64,000 bases of DNA from Sthenelais limicola (lineage: Eukaryota > Annelida > Polychaeta > Phyllodocida > Sigalionidae). Position numbers and translations under genes: made by a program. Below, piece after piece: positions 1 through 10,359 of this stretch. Where the stretch lies: assembly GCA_942159475.1 (NCBI GenBank), contig OW804094.1:57222966-57286965 (forward strand), in the 5' to 3' direction. Under the pieces are notes generated by a model. That model saw nothing but the letters and a program-made list of their open reading frames with translations. It did not search any database and was not told the DNA's origin. Numbering within the stretch: the first letter of the stretch is position 1; every line of letters begins with the position of its first letter.

Positions 1-240
1 CTTAAACAATTGGACAGTACAAATCTGAAAGAAGTGTCGTGCGCCACAAGGCTTAATGAAGGACCTGTTTTAAAAGTAATGAAACCAAATTTAGAAAAAC
101 AGAAAAAACAGAAAAAACAGAAAAAATCTCCACACTTTAATGGTCCAGTTTTGTGGAATAAACTTCCTGCGATCAAAGGAAACGCGCCCTGGAAGAAAAT
201 AAAAAATCATCTAAAATACAACAACGATTGGTACAAATAA
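1..240 (+). pseudogene. LINE ORF2 C-terminal fragment
   Basis: An open frame runs in from the left window edge and ends in a TAA at 238-240. Its C-terminal part reads FNGPVLWNKLP followed by a basic WKKIKNHLKYNN tail. This GP-x-LWN-x-LP ... F/I-K-x-HL signature is the usual end of CR1/L2/Jockey-type non-LTR retrotransposon ORF2 proteins, downstream of the reverse transcriptase. A lysine-glutamine run (QKKQKKQKK) just before it is probably a local microsatellite expansion. No RT core is in the window, so this is the 3' end of a longer or truncated element. About 200 bp of AT-rich sequence after the stop may be its 3' UTR. Identity of the clade is inference. Confidence 0.6.
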
Positions 241-484
241 CACCACACTTCTATAATTTGTTCCAGTCATGTATGTCAAAAATGTAAATACTTCCCAGGA
301 TTCCCTGTTGTTTTTATCATTTGAGTAGTAAAATTTGTTGTTGTTTGAGGAAAAAAAACTGACAAAATCGAAGCATTTATATTGTATATTTGATGTAACT
401 AAGATATACCATCTGAATCGCCACCAGAGCATATGTAATTAATGCTTACTGTCTCGATGTTAAACTGACTTAAATTCTTCTTGA

Positions 485-673
485 GTAATCCAAAACAAAT
501 CCAGATCAAAAAAGCAAATCCCCTCCCTAAAACCCCTATCACTTTCTGGCCCCGACATTGAAATTGTACAAGAATTTAAATACCTAGGAACCACACTTGA
601 TTCTAACCTAAACGCCATTACCCACATCAACTCAACAATAAACAAATCAAACATAGTAGTCCAGTCAAACTAA
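485..673 (+). pseudogene. LINE reverse transcriptase fragment
   Basis: A 62-codon frame follows an upstream TGA and ends with TAA at 671-673. It contains EFKYLGTTLDSNL followed by a histidine-containing helix (NAITHINSTINKS). The FKYLG-x-x-LDS-x-L pattern is the conserved segment after the RT palm (motif E/thumb) of non-LTR retrotransposons. There is no palm YxDD motif upstream, so this is an isolated fragment. It is on the same strand as the preceding ORF2 tail but in the wrong order (thumb after C-terminus), so it is a separate insertion or a rearranged copy. Confidence 0.6.
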
Positions 674-1900
674 AATTCTGCAAGGAAGAAATTTCAAGAA
701 ATCATTATTCCCTGGGCCGCTGCAAAGGTTCCCAAAATCGCCGCTAGGGGGACACTCTTTCACTTTTTATTTTATAACTGCAGGAATATAAGATTTAGAG
801 CTTAGTTCATATTAGATCATCTTTAGAGGACTTAATACTCTTTTGATATATGGGACGTCCGCTGAGTTATATGATTATATCTGGAATGAAGTAACAAGAC
901 GGAGGTTCGCCTGAACCCCCAATAACATGGAGGTTTATAGCACCATAAACATATATGTAAGCATAAGAACAAATTTGAGCATGTGAACGGTTGGGTGAAC
1001 AGGCTTGGAGTGGGATTGTTATGATAGAATGGAAGGGCGTGGCATTATTACGCAGGCGTTACCATGGGTCCCATGGGGGAGGGCATGGCCCTAGTCACAG
1101 TTGTCATGCTCCCAGCCCAATATACTCGGTGAGATGTAAGGGATGTTCGCTGAGTTATGATTATATCTGGAATGAAGTAACAAGACGGAGGTTGGCCTGA
1201 ACCGCCAATAACATGGCATAGGATGTTTGTTGCACCAAAACAGGCCAAACCAAAGAATCACTTAGATAATTTGTCAGCAGTACAAATCCACCTTCAATCT
1301 CAGTTCCAAGTCCAGAGGGTGAGTGGCACCAGAGTAGCGTCCGCAAATTGGGCTTACAAGTAAGGGAATGTATAATAGTTCCTATACTTATATATGTTTC
1401 TGTTTGTAGCTAGAGTACATATTAACTTCGCCATCACCGTCCCCCGTCCCCCACCACCATGGCAGCCATGGTAGCCGGGCCCGTCTGCCCGTCTACATGG
1501 CACGCCGAGTAACGTTTGGAAGGGGTGATCCCATTGGCTGAGAGCCTAGCTGAAGGTTGATGTAACGCGCCCTGTGATTGGTCGATTTTTTCCCCGGAGC
1601 ATACCGAAGATGCGATGCCGAGTGTTACCGAAGATGCCATGCGGCCGTACGCAGGGTAAAATATCTGTTCATGCTTTAGCATAGGGGTCAGGGAATCGGT
1701 TATTTCTCACGTATTATACCAGAAAGACCTTGTTGTATTGGAGGCAACCTAAGTCTATACATTTTCCCTAGGCCTGGAGACATTGTTTGGGTCGATGGGA
1801 TGCCGGGAAGTAGCAGTTTCACACGATCGATGCAGAGTCGAGTATAAAGCTGGCAGTTCGAAATAAAGGGGGCGTGGTTAAAATCTTAAGCGGTATGACC
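674..1900. other. Non-coding repeat-rich stretch
   Basis: I see no gene here. It contains a duplicated 70 bp segment (listed separately), a CTCF-like core at 738-752 (CCGCTAGGGGGACAC) and a GC-richer patch at about 1430-1690. It lies downstream of the recombinase of DIRS element A, so its right-hand part (about 1690-1900) may be that element's 3' end, but I could not find a copy of the element's left terminus here. Confidence 0.4.
854..1216 (+). repeat. Pair of ~75 bp direct repeats
   Basis: Positions 854-930 and 1142-1216 are near-identical direct copies. Both run from a GCTGAGTTAT start through a conserved ATCTGGAATGAAGTAACAAG core to CCAATAACATGG. They differ by a 2-base indel and a few substitutions. 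The 211 bp between them is unrelated. They could be the direct repeats of a small retroelement or a local duplication; no coding sequence is involved. Confidence 0.7.
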
Positions 1901-2834
1901 TATATAGGCCATAAATATGGCCACTTTTGACGCCAAATCGTCCAGGGTTATGTAGGAATCCACTCAAGAAGAGACCTAGTGGCCTCTGGATTTTATGTCT
2001 GATAATGATATGCCAATTGACACCATGTGTGTGGCCCCACCACACCTGAGGGATTGGGTAGAGTAGACGCCCTTTATGGCAGATAAGGCAACAAGATGAG
2101 ATAACAAATTGTTCTCTTCCTCATAAGCAGGCTTAGGACATCGACGTGTTGTAAATATCATGGCAGTATTAGGTAAAGGGTCAGACGCCCACACTCTAAG
2201 TAGCCAGTGCACAGCACATAAGGAGCAGTCCTGAAGTTTGACTTTATAAGGAGCAGTCCTGAAGTTTGACATGGCGAAAGGGCATGGATGACGTCTTGGA
2301 TGACTTTACGTTGACAATGACGCCTCATGGCAACACAGTGATATCTCCTCAGAATAAACTATGTGGGGAGACTACAATATGGCCAACTCTTAAGAGAGAC
2401 CTGAAGAGAAATAATAACATGGCCCATCGTTTAACATCCACAGGAGAAGAACAATCAATGAACTTGAACATTTTATACAGTTGAAGTGGAAGGAGAGGAT
2501 CTGATGGCGTGGGTGACGCACCACTAAGCCGGCTTATGCCCTTGATGACTGATTTAATAACCGGATGAGATAAGGAGGGGCAGTCTATAAGCCTAAGACG
2601 AGCCCCAAAAGTCACACCACACAGGTAAGTGGATACTGACGACACTTTCATGAAGGCTGATAGGTAAGCTGCATACATGCACAAGTTGTCTAGACGAATA
2701 GTAGAGGAGGATAAGTTATTGTCCATGAGAAACTTCTGGAAAACACTGTCTTTCTGAGGCCGAGGCCCTTCGAGGCCCTTTTTGTTGTCAGAATGAGAGA
2801 GGCACATCCTCGAGAGGCTGTCTGCGACCTCCAT
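1900..2834 (-). pseudogene. DIRS-A tyrosine recombinase, broken
   Basis: This continues the RT/RNase H frame. The N-terminal helical core-binding region (2834-2400) precedes SLLRVGHIVVS, the box I arginine region. The frame then breaks near 2349. A 28 bp tandem duplication at 2218-2270 adds another shift before the C-terminal catalytic part (2272-1976). There STQSLRCGGATHM corresponds to the family's H-x-x-R box, but the His position is Gln. SDIKSRGH should be followed by Trp but meets TAG (1978-1976), and a TGA follows four codons later, before VDSYIT, which holds the expected nucleophilic Tyr. Tyrosine recombinases integrate DIRS cDNA circles; this copy cannot. Confidence 0.8.
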
Positions 2835-4503
2835 CTGCCTCCCGGGTATGTGTGCCAGCCGGAAGGTGACGCCAAGAGAGCGAGAGAGGAATCATAGAGC
2901 GCGCGCACATGTGCCAAGGGTGTTGTCCCTGGCGCGCCCTCCCTGGTATGTATAAACTGCCGCGGTGTTATCGCAGTTTATTAGGACCTCCCCTCCTCTG
3001 TGGTGGTGGCCTGTGAAGATCCTAGCAGCCGCTAGGCAATTGAGGGCCTCCAGGTGGTTGATGGATAGGCCCTGCTTGTCTTGCTCAGAGAATGTGTAGG
3101 TGTATGCTCTGGAGCCATCAGTTGCTCCCGCACCCTCCAAGCAGGCATCTGCAGAGATTGTAGCTACCGTTGTGAGCCTAGGGAAGATGGTTTTCTCGTT
3201 AAATGTGTATATAAATTCGAGGAACCACCTCACATCTGCCTTCACATTCTGTGTGATGCGTATGTCACCGCCCCTGGCGGCCCTCATGGCTGCCAGGAGG
3301 CGTTGCATGAACAGTCGAGCTGGTATGACCGTCTTAGCTACATGTGCTATTTTTCCTACCACTATTTGCATTGTATTAGTCAAGATGGATTTGTGTTGGA
3401 GGAGGTTAGCCAAACAGGAGCGTGTCTCCTGTATTTTTGTTTTGGGGATGGTGAGCATGTTTTTTGCTATGTCTATGTGGATCCCCAGCCATGTCACAGC
3501 GGGGGCGGGGCCTTGCAGTTTTTTCTCTGTGACATTGAGACCTAGTCGGCTGAACATAGCTTTCGCTGTGCCCATGTCGACTCGCACTGTCTCTATGTCG
3601 GGCCCTAGCAGGAGCAGGTCATCCAAATACATTAGGGCATCAATTCCTTTGGTGTTTAAAGCCCTCACTAAGAATGCCGCCACTGACTGCATGACAAACG
3701 CTGATGACCTGGCGCCAAATGGGAGAACCTTATCCACATAGTATTTGCCCTCCAACCTGAGCACTGTGATAGGCCAGTCGAGAGGGCAGATGGGGAAATG
3801 CCTGTAGGCCCTTGAGAGGTCTACCACCGCCATGGTCACTGCTCCCGATTCCATGATCTTTTTAACTGCCTGTTCTACCATTGGAAGGTTATGATAGGCT
3901 GGGGCTGAGTTAAATCTGCTCTTAGTTATGTATTTATTCACCCCCCCCATCCGGGTATGAGAAATCAACTATTTTCCTGCGATCTGTTGACTCACTTTTG
4001 GGCCTGGTAATGAGAGGGCTCACATGTGCCCATGGATGAAAAGGAGGGGTGTTGAATGGGCCAGCAAGGGCTCCAAGCTGTGATTCTTTGTCGATGTAGT
4101 TTCAAATGTGCACCGGGTGCTGGAGGGTTGACATGTGGTTGTCCGCTACTAGTTGGTGAGAGGGTCCCCCAGTGTATTGCATGGGGAAGCCGAACTTAAT
4201 GCCATCTAGTATTAGCCCATTGTCTGGGTGGGCTGTTGCTTCCTGTGCCCAAGTGTGTAGTATTTATCGGAATTCTTGCTATTTTGAAGTTGGGGCGTTT
4301 GACTCCTTTACTGCCCTGTATATGTCAGCCATGGGCTGAGGCATGTGTGAGGTAGGGGCTGGCCAGTTATAGTAAGCGTTGAAGTTAGCATTTTGGCCTA
4401 CCTGTTGCTCATCGTTTTTGTCTGCGTAACAGTCGTCCAGTGCCTGGTTGGTTTGCTGTATGTTGAGGTCTAGCTGTGTGTCCAAGCATTGCACCCTATG
4501 CAC
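2835..4503 (-). pseudogene. DIRS-A reverse transcriptase and RNase H
   Basis: The pol frame begins with an N-terminal domain (4503-3945) matching C and D in FGFPMQYTGGPSH, NHMSTLQHP and WAHVSPLITRPK. It has in-frame stops at about 4281-4279, 4269-4267 and 4112. A run of eight C at 3943-3950 changes frame, after which RT is open to 2892. Visible motifs are AVVDLSRAY (motif A), LPFGARSSAFVMQ (B), MYLDDLLLLG (C, catalytic YLDD) and TWLGIHI. RNase H follows with SADACLEGAGA, NHLEALNC and INCDNTAAV, giving the D-E-D catalytic residues. A TGA at 2894-2892, probably replacing Trp, is the only break before the frame runs on through HIPGRQMEVADSLSRM into the recombinase. Confidence 0.85.
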
Positions 4504-4938
4504 ATATGAGCAGGGTCGAGGGTAGCCCTCTGAGTCGTGTGCCCCTTCGTTGCTTAGGGGGCGTGGCGCGGTTCGTGGGTACTGCCATTGTTGTTTTGTT
4601 CTCGCAAGTCTTGTGCGTTGCGAGAGATGTTCGCCATGCTGGTTGCTACGGTGGGCGTAGCGGGTATGTGAAGGCAGCTGATATTCTGTTCATTCACCTT
4701 TGTGCTATGTTGTAAACTGTTAGATTGACTTAACTTGTAATCAATGTTTTAGGGTTTTTTCGGGTTATAGCATTGTTGGTTGATGATATTTCCTTGATGA
4801 TTCGAGTGTCGAGTTGGTGATTTCTGCTGAGGGAAGCCATGACAGGTGTTGACCTCTCCCGACAGATGCGATTCAGGGGGCGCGCCAATGTTTTCTGCAC
4901 CCCGACCCGAGTCTAAGTGTTTTTTGGTGCTTGGTCAC

Positions 4939-6454
4939 TCAAATGCTTCTTGTAGAAGCCTGTGCCTTTCCTGGGGAATTGTGCATTTTTGCCTGTGCAG
5001 CCTTCTTGTTATTACAGTCCTTCACTGGGTGACTATTTTCCCTCCCTTTGATAGCGTAAAAACAGTATCCACAGACGTGTATCAGGTTTACCTCGCCTGA
5101 CAGATGCTGTGATGACTTGGAGCACGTCTCCGAATTATACATTGGGCAGGGCACTTTCTCTATTATATTTAATGTTGACACCGTATCCTTATCCACATTA
5201 CCTGGGCACCAGGCCAGCTTCGATCTGTACTCTGCGAATGTGGCTGTATCACCCCACCTCGCTTGCCTCTCGAGTACCAGATCAAAACAAGCCTTCGTCC
5301 ATGTGTGGGTATGCCTCCATTCACGCACAGACGCGTCCTCAGCCATGTTAGCTAAGTGCTGTAGCTTAAACCAGTGCTTTGATTCTTCCTTAACATTACT
5401 CATTAACATCCTGGCATATCCGCAAGTCTATTCTTGCATTGTAAGCTCTCTCTTGGCGTCTTTAATCCTGCTGGCCATGTCAGGAGGCAGGGAGGTCTCA
5501 GGGGCCTCAAATGGCAAAGCCCTACCTTTCTTGTATGTCGACAAAGCATACTGTGCTCTCATGGCCTTCCTGACCATTGTCGAGCGTTTGAACTTCCTAT
5601 TGAGTTGTTGTGGAGGGAGGATGGAGTCATCAGATGAATTGCTGCTGCTAGACGATGATGAAGATGAGTGAGCGGGGCCCCTACTCCTCCACGAGTGCAC
5701 AGGTTGGCGCCTGTTGAGAGGGGTCTGCTTCTTGCTACATTTACATGTCCTCTTCCTCTTTTTACCTTTTCCCCAGCAGGGGGAGTTGGTAAAATCATCG
5801 CTCGAATCATAATCCTTCCTACTCACTTTTCTTCTCTTATTCCTAGGCTTTCTCGGTGATGACTTTTCAGAGTCCGAAGATGAGGAGGACGAAGTAGACG
5901 AGGAGGAGGCTACCGCGTCTGTTGGGTCATTGCCAGAGGCCAGAGGTGAGTCTGGGCCGGTGGTGTGGTTTCCCTGTGCCCGCTGTTTGACCCGGCCGCC
6001 TGTCTTCGGGCCGGTCTTGTCCTGAGCAGGGGAATTCTTGGCCTCTTGATCTTTGTCCTTAGGGGGTGACGTACTTCCCACGTTCTTGCAAAGTTTCGTC
6101 AGAACTTTGGCCATCATGCAGTAAGTTTCCGAGTGGTGCTCAGCGGGTTAAACCTCTGCCCTATTTTTAACTGGCTTCTTTTTCTGGACTCTCTGCTGCT
6201 TTTTCTTGTTCGTGGAAACTCTTTTAGCTTTAGGCTTGGGTCCTCGAGTGGAGAGTGGGAGAGTGGGACTTGCCCTTGGAGCGTCCTTTGGCTCTCTTGG
6301 TCTTAGTCTCGTCTGTCTTCTTTTCTTCTCCTTTTTCTTTTCCTCCTACTTTCTCAGGGTTTGCCTCCGGAGTCACATTTTCTGTCTGGTCATCTTTCTG
6401 ACCCTCTGTGTCCTTATTTTGGTTTATAACCGCAGTCTGCCTGGTGTTCGCCAT
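4939..6454 (-). pseudogene. DIRS-A Gag-like ORF1, broken
   Basis: The likely start is the ATG at 6454 (MANTRQTAV). The first 74 codons are Lys/Glu-rich, then the frame shifts near 6230. From 6117 the frame reads a Ser/Lys-rich region with an acidic serine tract, then continues to 4939 with one in-frame TAG at 5430-5428. The C-terminal half is the conserved Gag part: a helical segment, a CPMYN...C...H zinc-finger-like motif, and HVCGYCFYAIKGRENSHPVKDC-type spacing C-x2-C-x10-H-x4-C (about 5090-5020). Elements C and D have the same spacing. Gag would package element RNA; this is family inference. A second stop lies just upstream of the 6117 frame. Confidence 0.75.
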
Positions 6455-6639
6455 GGTGTCTTAGAAAAATCTTTCTTAAGAGAGTGGTCGACATGTCCTC
6501 CCGGTCTGGTGACCTGAGAAAAAGAGGGTGCGGGAGAGAGGATCTGGTGCTCTATTGGTTGGTGCCTTACCGCTCCAGGGTCAGTCAGCTAGAGGGCGCT
6601 CCCGTTCAATGCCCAAGAATTCAGAGAATTCTGGCACTC

Positions 6640-7460
6640 AGAATGAACCTAACCTGCTACCTACTTTAATTATTTCACCATACTACAATATATTGAAAAC
6701 ATTACACACACAGCTAGTCATCTATCATGCCACATTGTAATGGTAATAATGAATTCAACCATTGCTTGACTCTGTATTGAATTGTACTTGTTACCTCATT
6801 TAAAATTAGTTGTTATTTATCTTTTAAAGATAGTCTTAAGTAATATATAACGACCCTAGTTATAGTACTCACCTAAGCAGCAAGTCGAAAACCTTGTTTT
6901 CCTATATAAAATACTTATTTTCCTGTACAACATTGGGGAAGAAGTCGAAATAAAGTCTTTAAAACAAATTTTAAAAATTTAGTCTTATATATATTGTTAT
7001 ACTGTCAAACAATATCCAAATCTTACAGTCCCCAATAAAGTGCTTTGATACACAATCTCAAAATTCTATCAAGTGGTCCCTGAGCAACAGAGGGTGAGGG
7101 TGTATAAATGTGTTTAATCCTGTCTTTGCATTGGATTAAGCTTAGCAGGTAATATTTCCTACCTAAAATAGCGTAACTTTTGCTTGACTGATCCCTCTGG
7201 ATGTGGATAAAATCAGTGGCATGCCCCAAGTGCAACGCGTTCAATGTTGACGTTGAATAGTTATCGGCCTATCACATTGAATAGCATTGAATAGTAGTCC
7301 TGTTACTCAGAAGGATTGTTCATGTCTTGAAATAAATACAAGTAAAACAAGCCTATTTAAATGGACGACCATTCTAGTCACAGTTTTTCTGCTGAGCAGC
7401 TAATCGCTTTTAATCGATATGCTTATAATAGTTTTATGTCCGAATACAATGGAATTACAA
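6640..7460. other. AT-rich non-coding stretch
   Basis: I see no gene or recognisable element between the left end of DIRS element A and repeat R1. The sequence is AT-rich, with short open frames that look random. Confidence 0.4.
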
Positions 7461-7462
7461 GA

Positions 7463-8340
7463 TTTTAACCCGATGTGCATGATTACATTACTGACCTAGT
7501 TTTGACCAGGAAATCTTGACCTGATTTCGACCTGGTGCTTTACTGGTGGAAATCGTAAACGATTTTGAGGGTCAAACTTGATTTTACAATGCTCTATGGA
7601 CCCAATTTATAAATACACTTCCAATGCTCTCAGAGATGCACAATCAACCAGGTGATGAAATGCACTTTTGAAGCACTTAACGATGCACTATACTGACCAG
7701 GCTATAAAAATCAGTTTGGTTGCACTCAGCAAGAGCAGTTTCATACCTTTGAATCTCAACAGTATTAAGGCTGGTGAATACTTCACAGAAATATATTCCC
7801 CAATATAATACAATGAGTGTATATCAAGGTATGTTACCTTGTCTTTGCATGGAAATACATCAATTATTTCATCATTATTTCCATCCTGTTAGCCATCCCC
7901 CCAGACCTCTGTGTATGAATCATTTCTATGGTTGGTGAGCTTAGACACTCCCAGCTGACTAGCCACAATCATATGTACAGTTATATGGGTGTTTTGATCA
8001 GGTTGATTCCCAACATCATACATATGTTATACATATAAACTCTAGAAAAATATTGCTTATAATATTCATAAGTATTTGTTGGCCAATATCAATAGTGTAT
8101 AAATGCCACATTAGTGTATAAGCGGTACTTTTATTGTTAAAGAAATTATAAATGCAATGCAGTGACCTGTCACGCCACCTAGTGAAAAACAAGTCCCGCC
8201 ACCTGGTGAGAACAAGTCACACAATAGGGAGCCTATGACAAGAAGTACCATGTATTGAGAATGATTGGTTGTATTATATTCAAGTCTACCAGCATCCAAG
8301 CTGCATAAATTATTCATAGTTTCATAATGTTATAATTATA
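7463..8340 (+). repeat. Dispersed repeat R1, copy 1
   Basis: The block starting with ACCCGATGTGCATGA is matched by a second copy at 36273-37145 in the same order. Shared segments include GACCTGGTGCTTTACT, GGAAATCGTAAAC, AATGCTCTATGGACCC, several ATGCTCTCA...GATGCACT units, and a distal pair of CGCCACCTRGTGA motifs (8173-8210). Total length is similar, about 870 bp, in both. No coding frame or terminal inverted repeat is obvious. It is probably a non-autonomous transposable element of unknown class. Confidence 0.65.
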
Positions 8341-8534
8341 TCGAAAACAGGGCTCCTTTATCTGAGACATACCTCATTCATAGCAATAAATTCAAATATC
8401 AATAGATTAATATAGGAATACACTCAATAAGATGATCTGAGAAACACACTGATATAGTTAATAAACAGTCTTGAAATTTGGTAGGCCTATATTTATACAA
8501 CCAGAAGGACTAGACACCCCAAAAATGAAAATAT

Positions 8535-8626
8535 TCCAACAAAAAGATCTTGTAAGTAAACAACTTTGAAAAACACCAATTTCGCGACTTGACTCATTTT
8601 CCTGAAACACATCACATTTGTTATCC
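8535..8626 (+). repeat. MITE M1 end
   Basis: A terminal module shared with 10215-10310 and, inverted, 24590-24680. It reads AAAGATCTTGTAAGTAAA, then CAACTTTGAAAAACACCAAT, then a CGCGACTTG core followed by ACTCATTTTCCTG and ACACATCACAT. The partner inverted end is not obvious upstream, so this is a solo or truncated copy. Confidence 0.5.
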
Positions 8627-8639
8627 ATGAGAAAACTCC

Positions 8640-9330
8640 AGTTTGATTTGTTTACAAAACAAAACTCAAAAAAGATTCAGTACAGTAGAATCTTAAGTTC
8701 TGAAGCACCATATATCCTGTGTAACCTCGCCAGGAGCATGTTCGGCCATGCTATTCCTTATTATTCTCCAGCAAAAGAAATAAATGATTATCTTTGGTAA
8801 CTACTCTTTCATATTAAATATTCTTTAACATGCACACACTTTATATCTACAGAAAGCTGAGGAAATAAGGAATTCAACCATATGCATCATTATGATACTA
8901 GTAGCAGGCATGCGTTACCGCCGCGCATAATCGTTACGCATATTTGTATTCCATGGCAGTATGAGGCACATGCCACCAAAATTATAAAAGGATGGATTAA
9001 ATCCGGAGGAGATTTTGTGAAGTAATATTTGGATAATATGGAGGTAGCATTACATTGTTTAGTTTAGTGGAGAGGGGTTTCTATGAATGGGTGTCAGAGA
9101 CTGAGTGTGAGTGTTGACCAGAGAGTGGAGTGTCAGATATGTGCGACATTAGGTGTGAATGCCATGCAGGTGAGTGAGCAGTGGCAGATATCATGGACTG
9201 TTGTAGCTTCATTGTGTTGTATAATTTTATGGTAGTTGTGGGTACAGATTTGGTTTGAACAATTATTTGTGATAGAAGTGTTAAGAATATTTAGGTTATA
9301 CAGATGAATATATGAGATTCTCAAATAAAT
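8640..9330. other. Non-coding stretch
   Basis: I find no gene or clear repeat here. The short open frames have no recognisable domain. Confidence 0.4.
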
Positions 9331-9455
9331 ACAATATGCTCCATGGACCCTAAAAGAAATGTGGTTCTGATGCTCCTAACGATGTGCTACTGACCAGGTG
9401 TAAAAGACACAGTTATAATGAACTCAGTGAAGCACTTTCATTGCTATTGCTACAC
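9330..9455 (+). repeat. Repeat R1, partial copy 2
   Basis: This matches the middle of R1: AATATGCTCCATGGACCCTA, then TCTGATGCTCCTAACGATG, CTGACCAGGTGTAAAA, and a final CTCAGTGAAGCACTTTCATT. It lacks both the R1 start and the distal paired CGCCACCT motifs. Confidence 0.55.
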
Positions 9456-9530
9456 TGTAAAGTCAAATGTCTTCATATGATACACAAAACAAGACGTTTT
9501 TCTTGTCCCCACTTTTAATACGTTGTTTTG

Positions 9531-9605
9531 GTGTGACGTTTAGCAATTGTGTCTTTTACCGTCTTCCAAAAACACTAAACGTCACCTGTGTGACGTTTGG
9601 CGTCC
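9531..9605. repeat. Inverted GTGACGTTTAGC motifs
   Basis: GTGTGACGTTTAGC (9531-9544) is followed by an inverted copy, ACTAAACGTCACC (9573-9585), and another direct copy, GTGTGACGTTTGGC (9588-9601). The first two can form a hairpin. Related motifs recur at 10870-10927. Confidence 0.55.
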
Positions 9606-9644
9606 TAGAATGTACTACATTTAAGATCATGAAAACGTCTTCCA

Positions 9645-9712
9645 CAGCCCAGATTCGAACTCCCAAGCTCTCACATTTGAAGGGAATGCACTACCAATTG
9701 CCCCACAGACCC
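9645..9712 (-). repeat. tRNA-like sequence, probable SINE head
   Basis: Reading the minus strand from 9712 gives GGGTCTG, then a box A-like GGGGCAATTGGTAGTGCA and a box B-like GAGTTCGAATCT at normal tRNA spacing. The putative anticodon loop is TTCAAAT. The two acceptor-stem halves do not pair, so it is not a functional tRNA. The best reading is a degenerate tRNA gene or the 5' head of a tRNA-derived SINE whose body would run to lower coordinates. Confidence 0.5.
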
Positions 9713-9910
9713 AGTTGATGAATGATGTACAATTTATGAAACATATTCAATATTAACATGAACATAATGGACAATATACACTAGGCCTATCTAGATGAGA
9801 AATTCTCTAATTATCAGAAGTGGTTGGAATCAATGTTTGATTCTATAAGCATTTTCTATGCTGTTTATCACATCTATAACATACACAATAAGATGGCAGC
9901 ACTAATCATA

Positions 9911-10310
9911 GTGATATATGGCGTGTCACAGGAAAATGAGCCACAAGTCGCACAAAAATAATATTGATTTTTACATCAAACTGATTCCAATGGTGGTAAA
10001 CATTAAGGACATCTAAGATGTGTTCCTATATGTAATGTTTCATATAATATATGTTTCAAAATGTTTTATAAAATAGTTCTGTGTGGGCATGCAATTACCA
10101 GTAAAATAGGTTAATATACTATATATGATGACCTTCAAAATGCAAATATATTGAAGACAATGTCCCAAAATTTGGAAAATAGGTTGATATGAGTACAGGT
10201 ACTTAACCAAACAAAAAACCAATAAAGAGATCTTGTGAAGAAATCCCTTTGAAAAATATCAATTTTGCGACTTATGACTGATATTCCTGTAACAAATCAC
10301 ATATAAAAAG
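9911..10310. mobile_element. MITE M1 with inverted ends
   Basis: The left end (9911-9960: GCGTGTCACAGGAAAATGAG, then CCACAAGTCGC) is the imperfect inverse of the right end (10263-10310: TTTTGCGACTTATGACTGAT, then TTCCTGTAACAAATCACAT). The span is about 400 bp with no coding capacity. Further ends of the same family lie at 8581, 24600, 33137/33361, 39990 and 54110. Target duplication and superfamily were not determined. Confidence 0.55.
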
Positions 10311-10321
10311 GCAAATAAACA

Positions 10322-10356
10322 ACATCTTATCTTATCTTATCTTATCTTATCTTATA
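10322..10356. repeat. (CTTAT)n microsatellite
   Basis: Seven consecutive copies of the pentamer CTTAT/ATCTT. Confidence 0.9.
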
Positions 10357-10359
10357 TAT

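Larger units (their letters stand above)
1900..6632 (-). mobile_element. DIRS-like retrotransposon A (degenerate)
   Basis: On the minus strand this element reads Gag (6454-4939), spacer, RT and RNase H (about 4503-2835) and tyrosine recombinase (2834-1900). That order, with a tyrosine recombinase instead of a DDE integrase, defines the DIRS order. The left terminus near 6632 resembles the left termini of elements C and D: an AGAAT/ATTCT pair followed by TGGGCATTG. Every ORF carries stops or frameshifts, so the copy is dead. Its right terminus is uncertain. DIRS elements usually carry inverted or split direct terminal repeats and an internal complementary region; I could not identify these here. 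Confidence 0.85.

Noticed and set aside
3081..3741. Plus-strand frames of 154 and 213 codons
   Set aside because: Antisense shadows of the DIRS-A reverse transcriptase, with no domain of their own.
9645..9712. Functional tRNA gene (possible CAA anticodon)
   Set aside because: The acceptor stem does not pair and the variable region does not fit tRNA-Leu; a SINE head is the better explanation.
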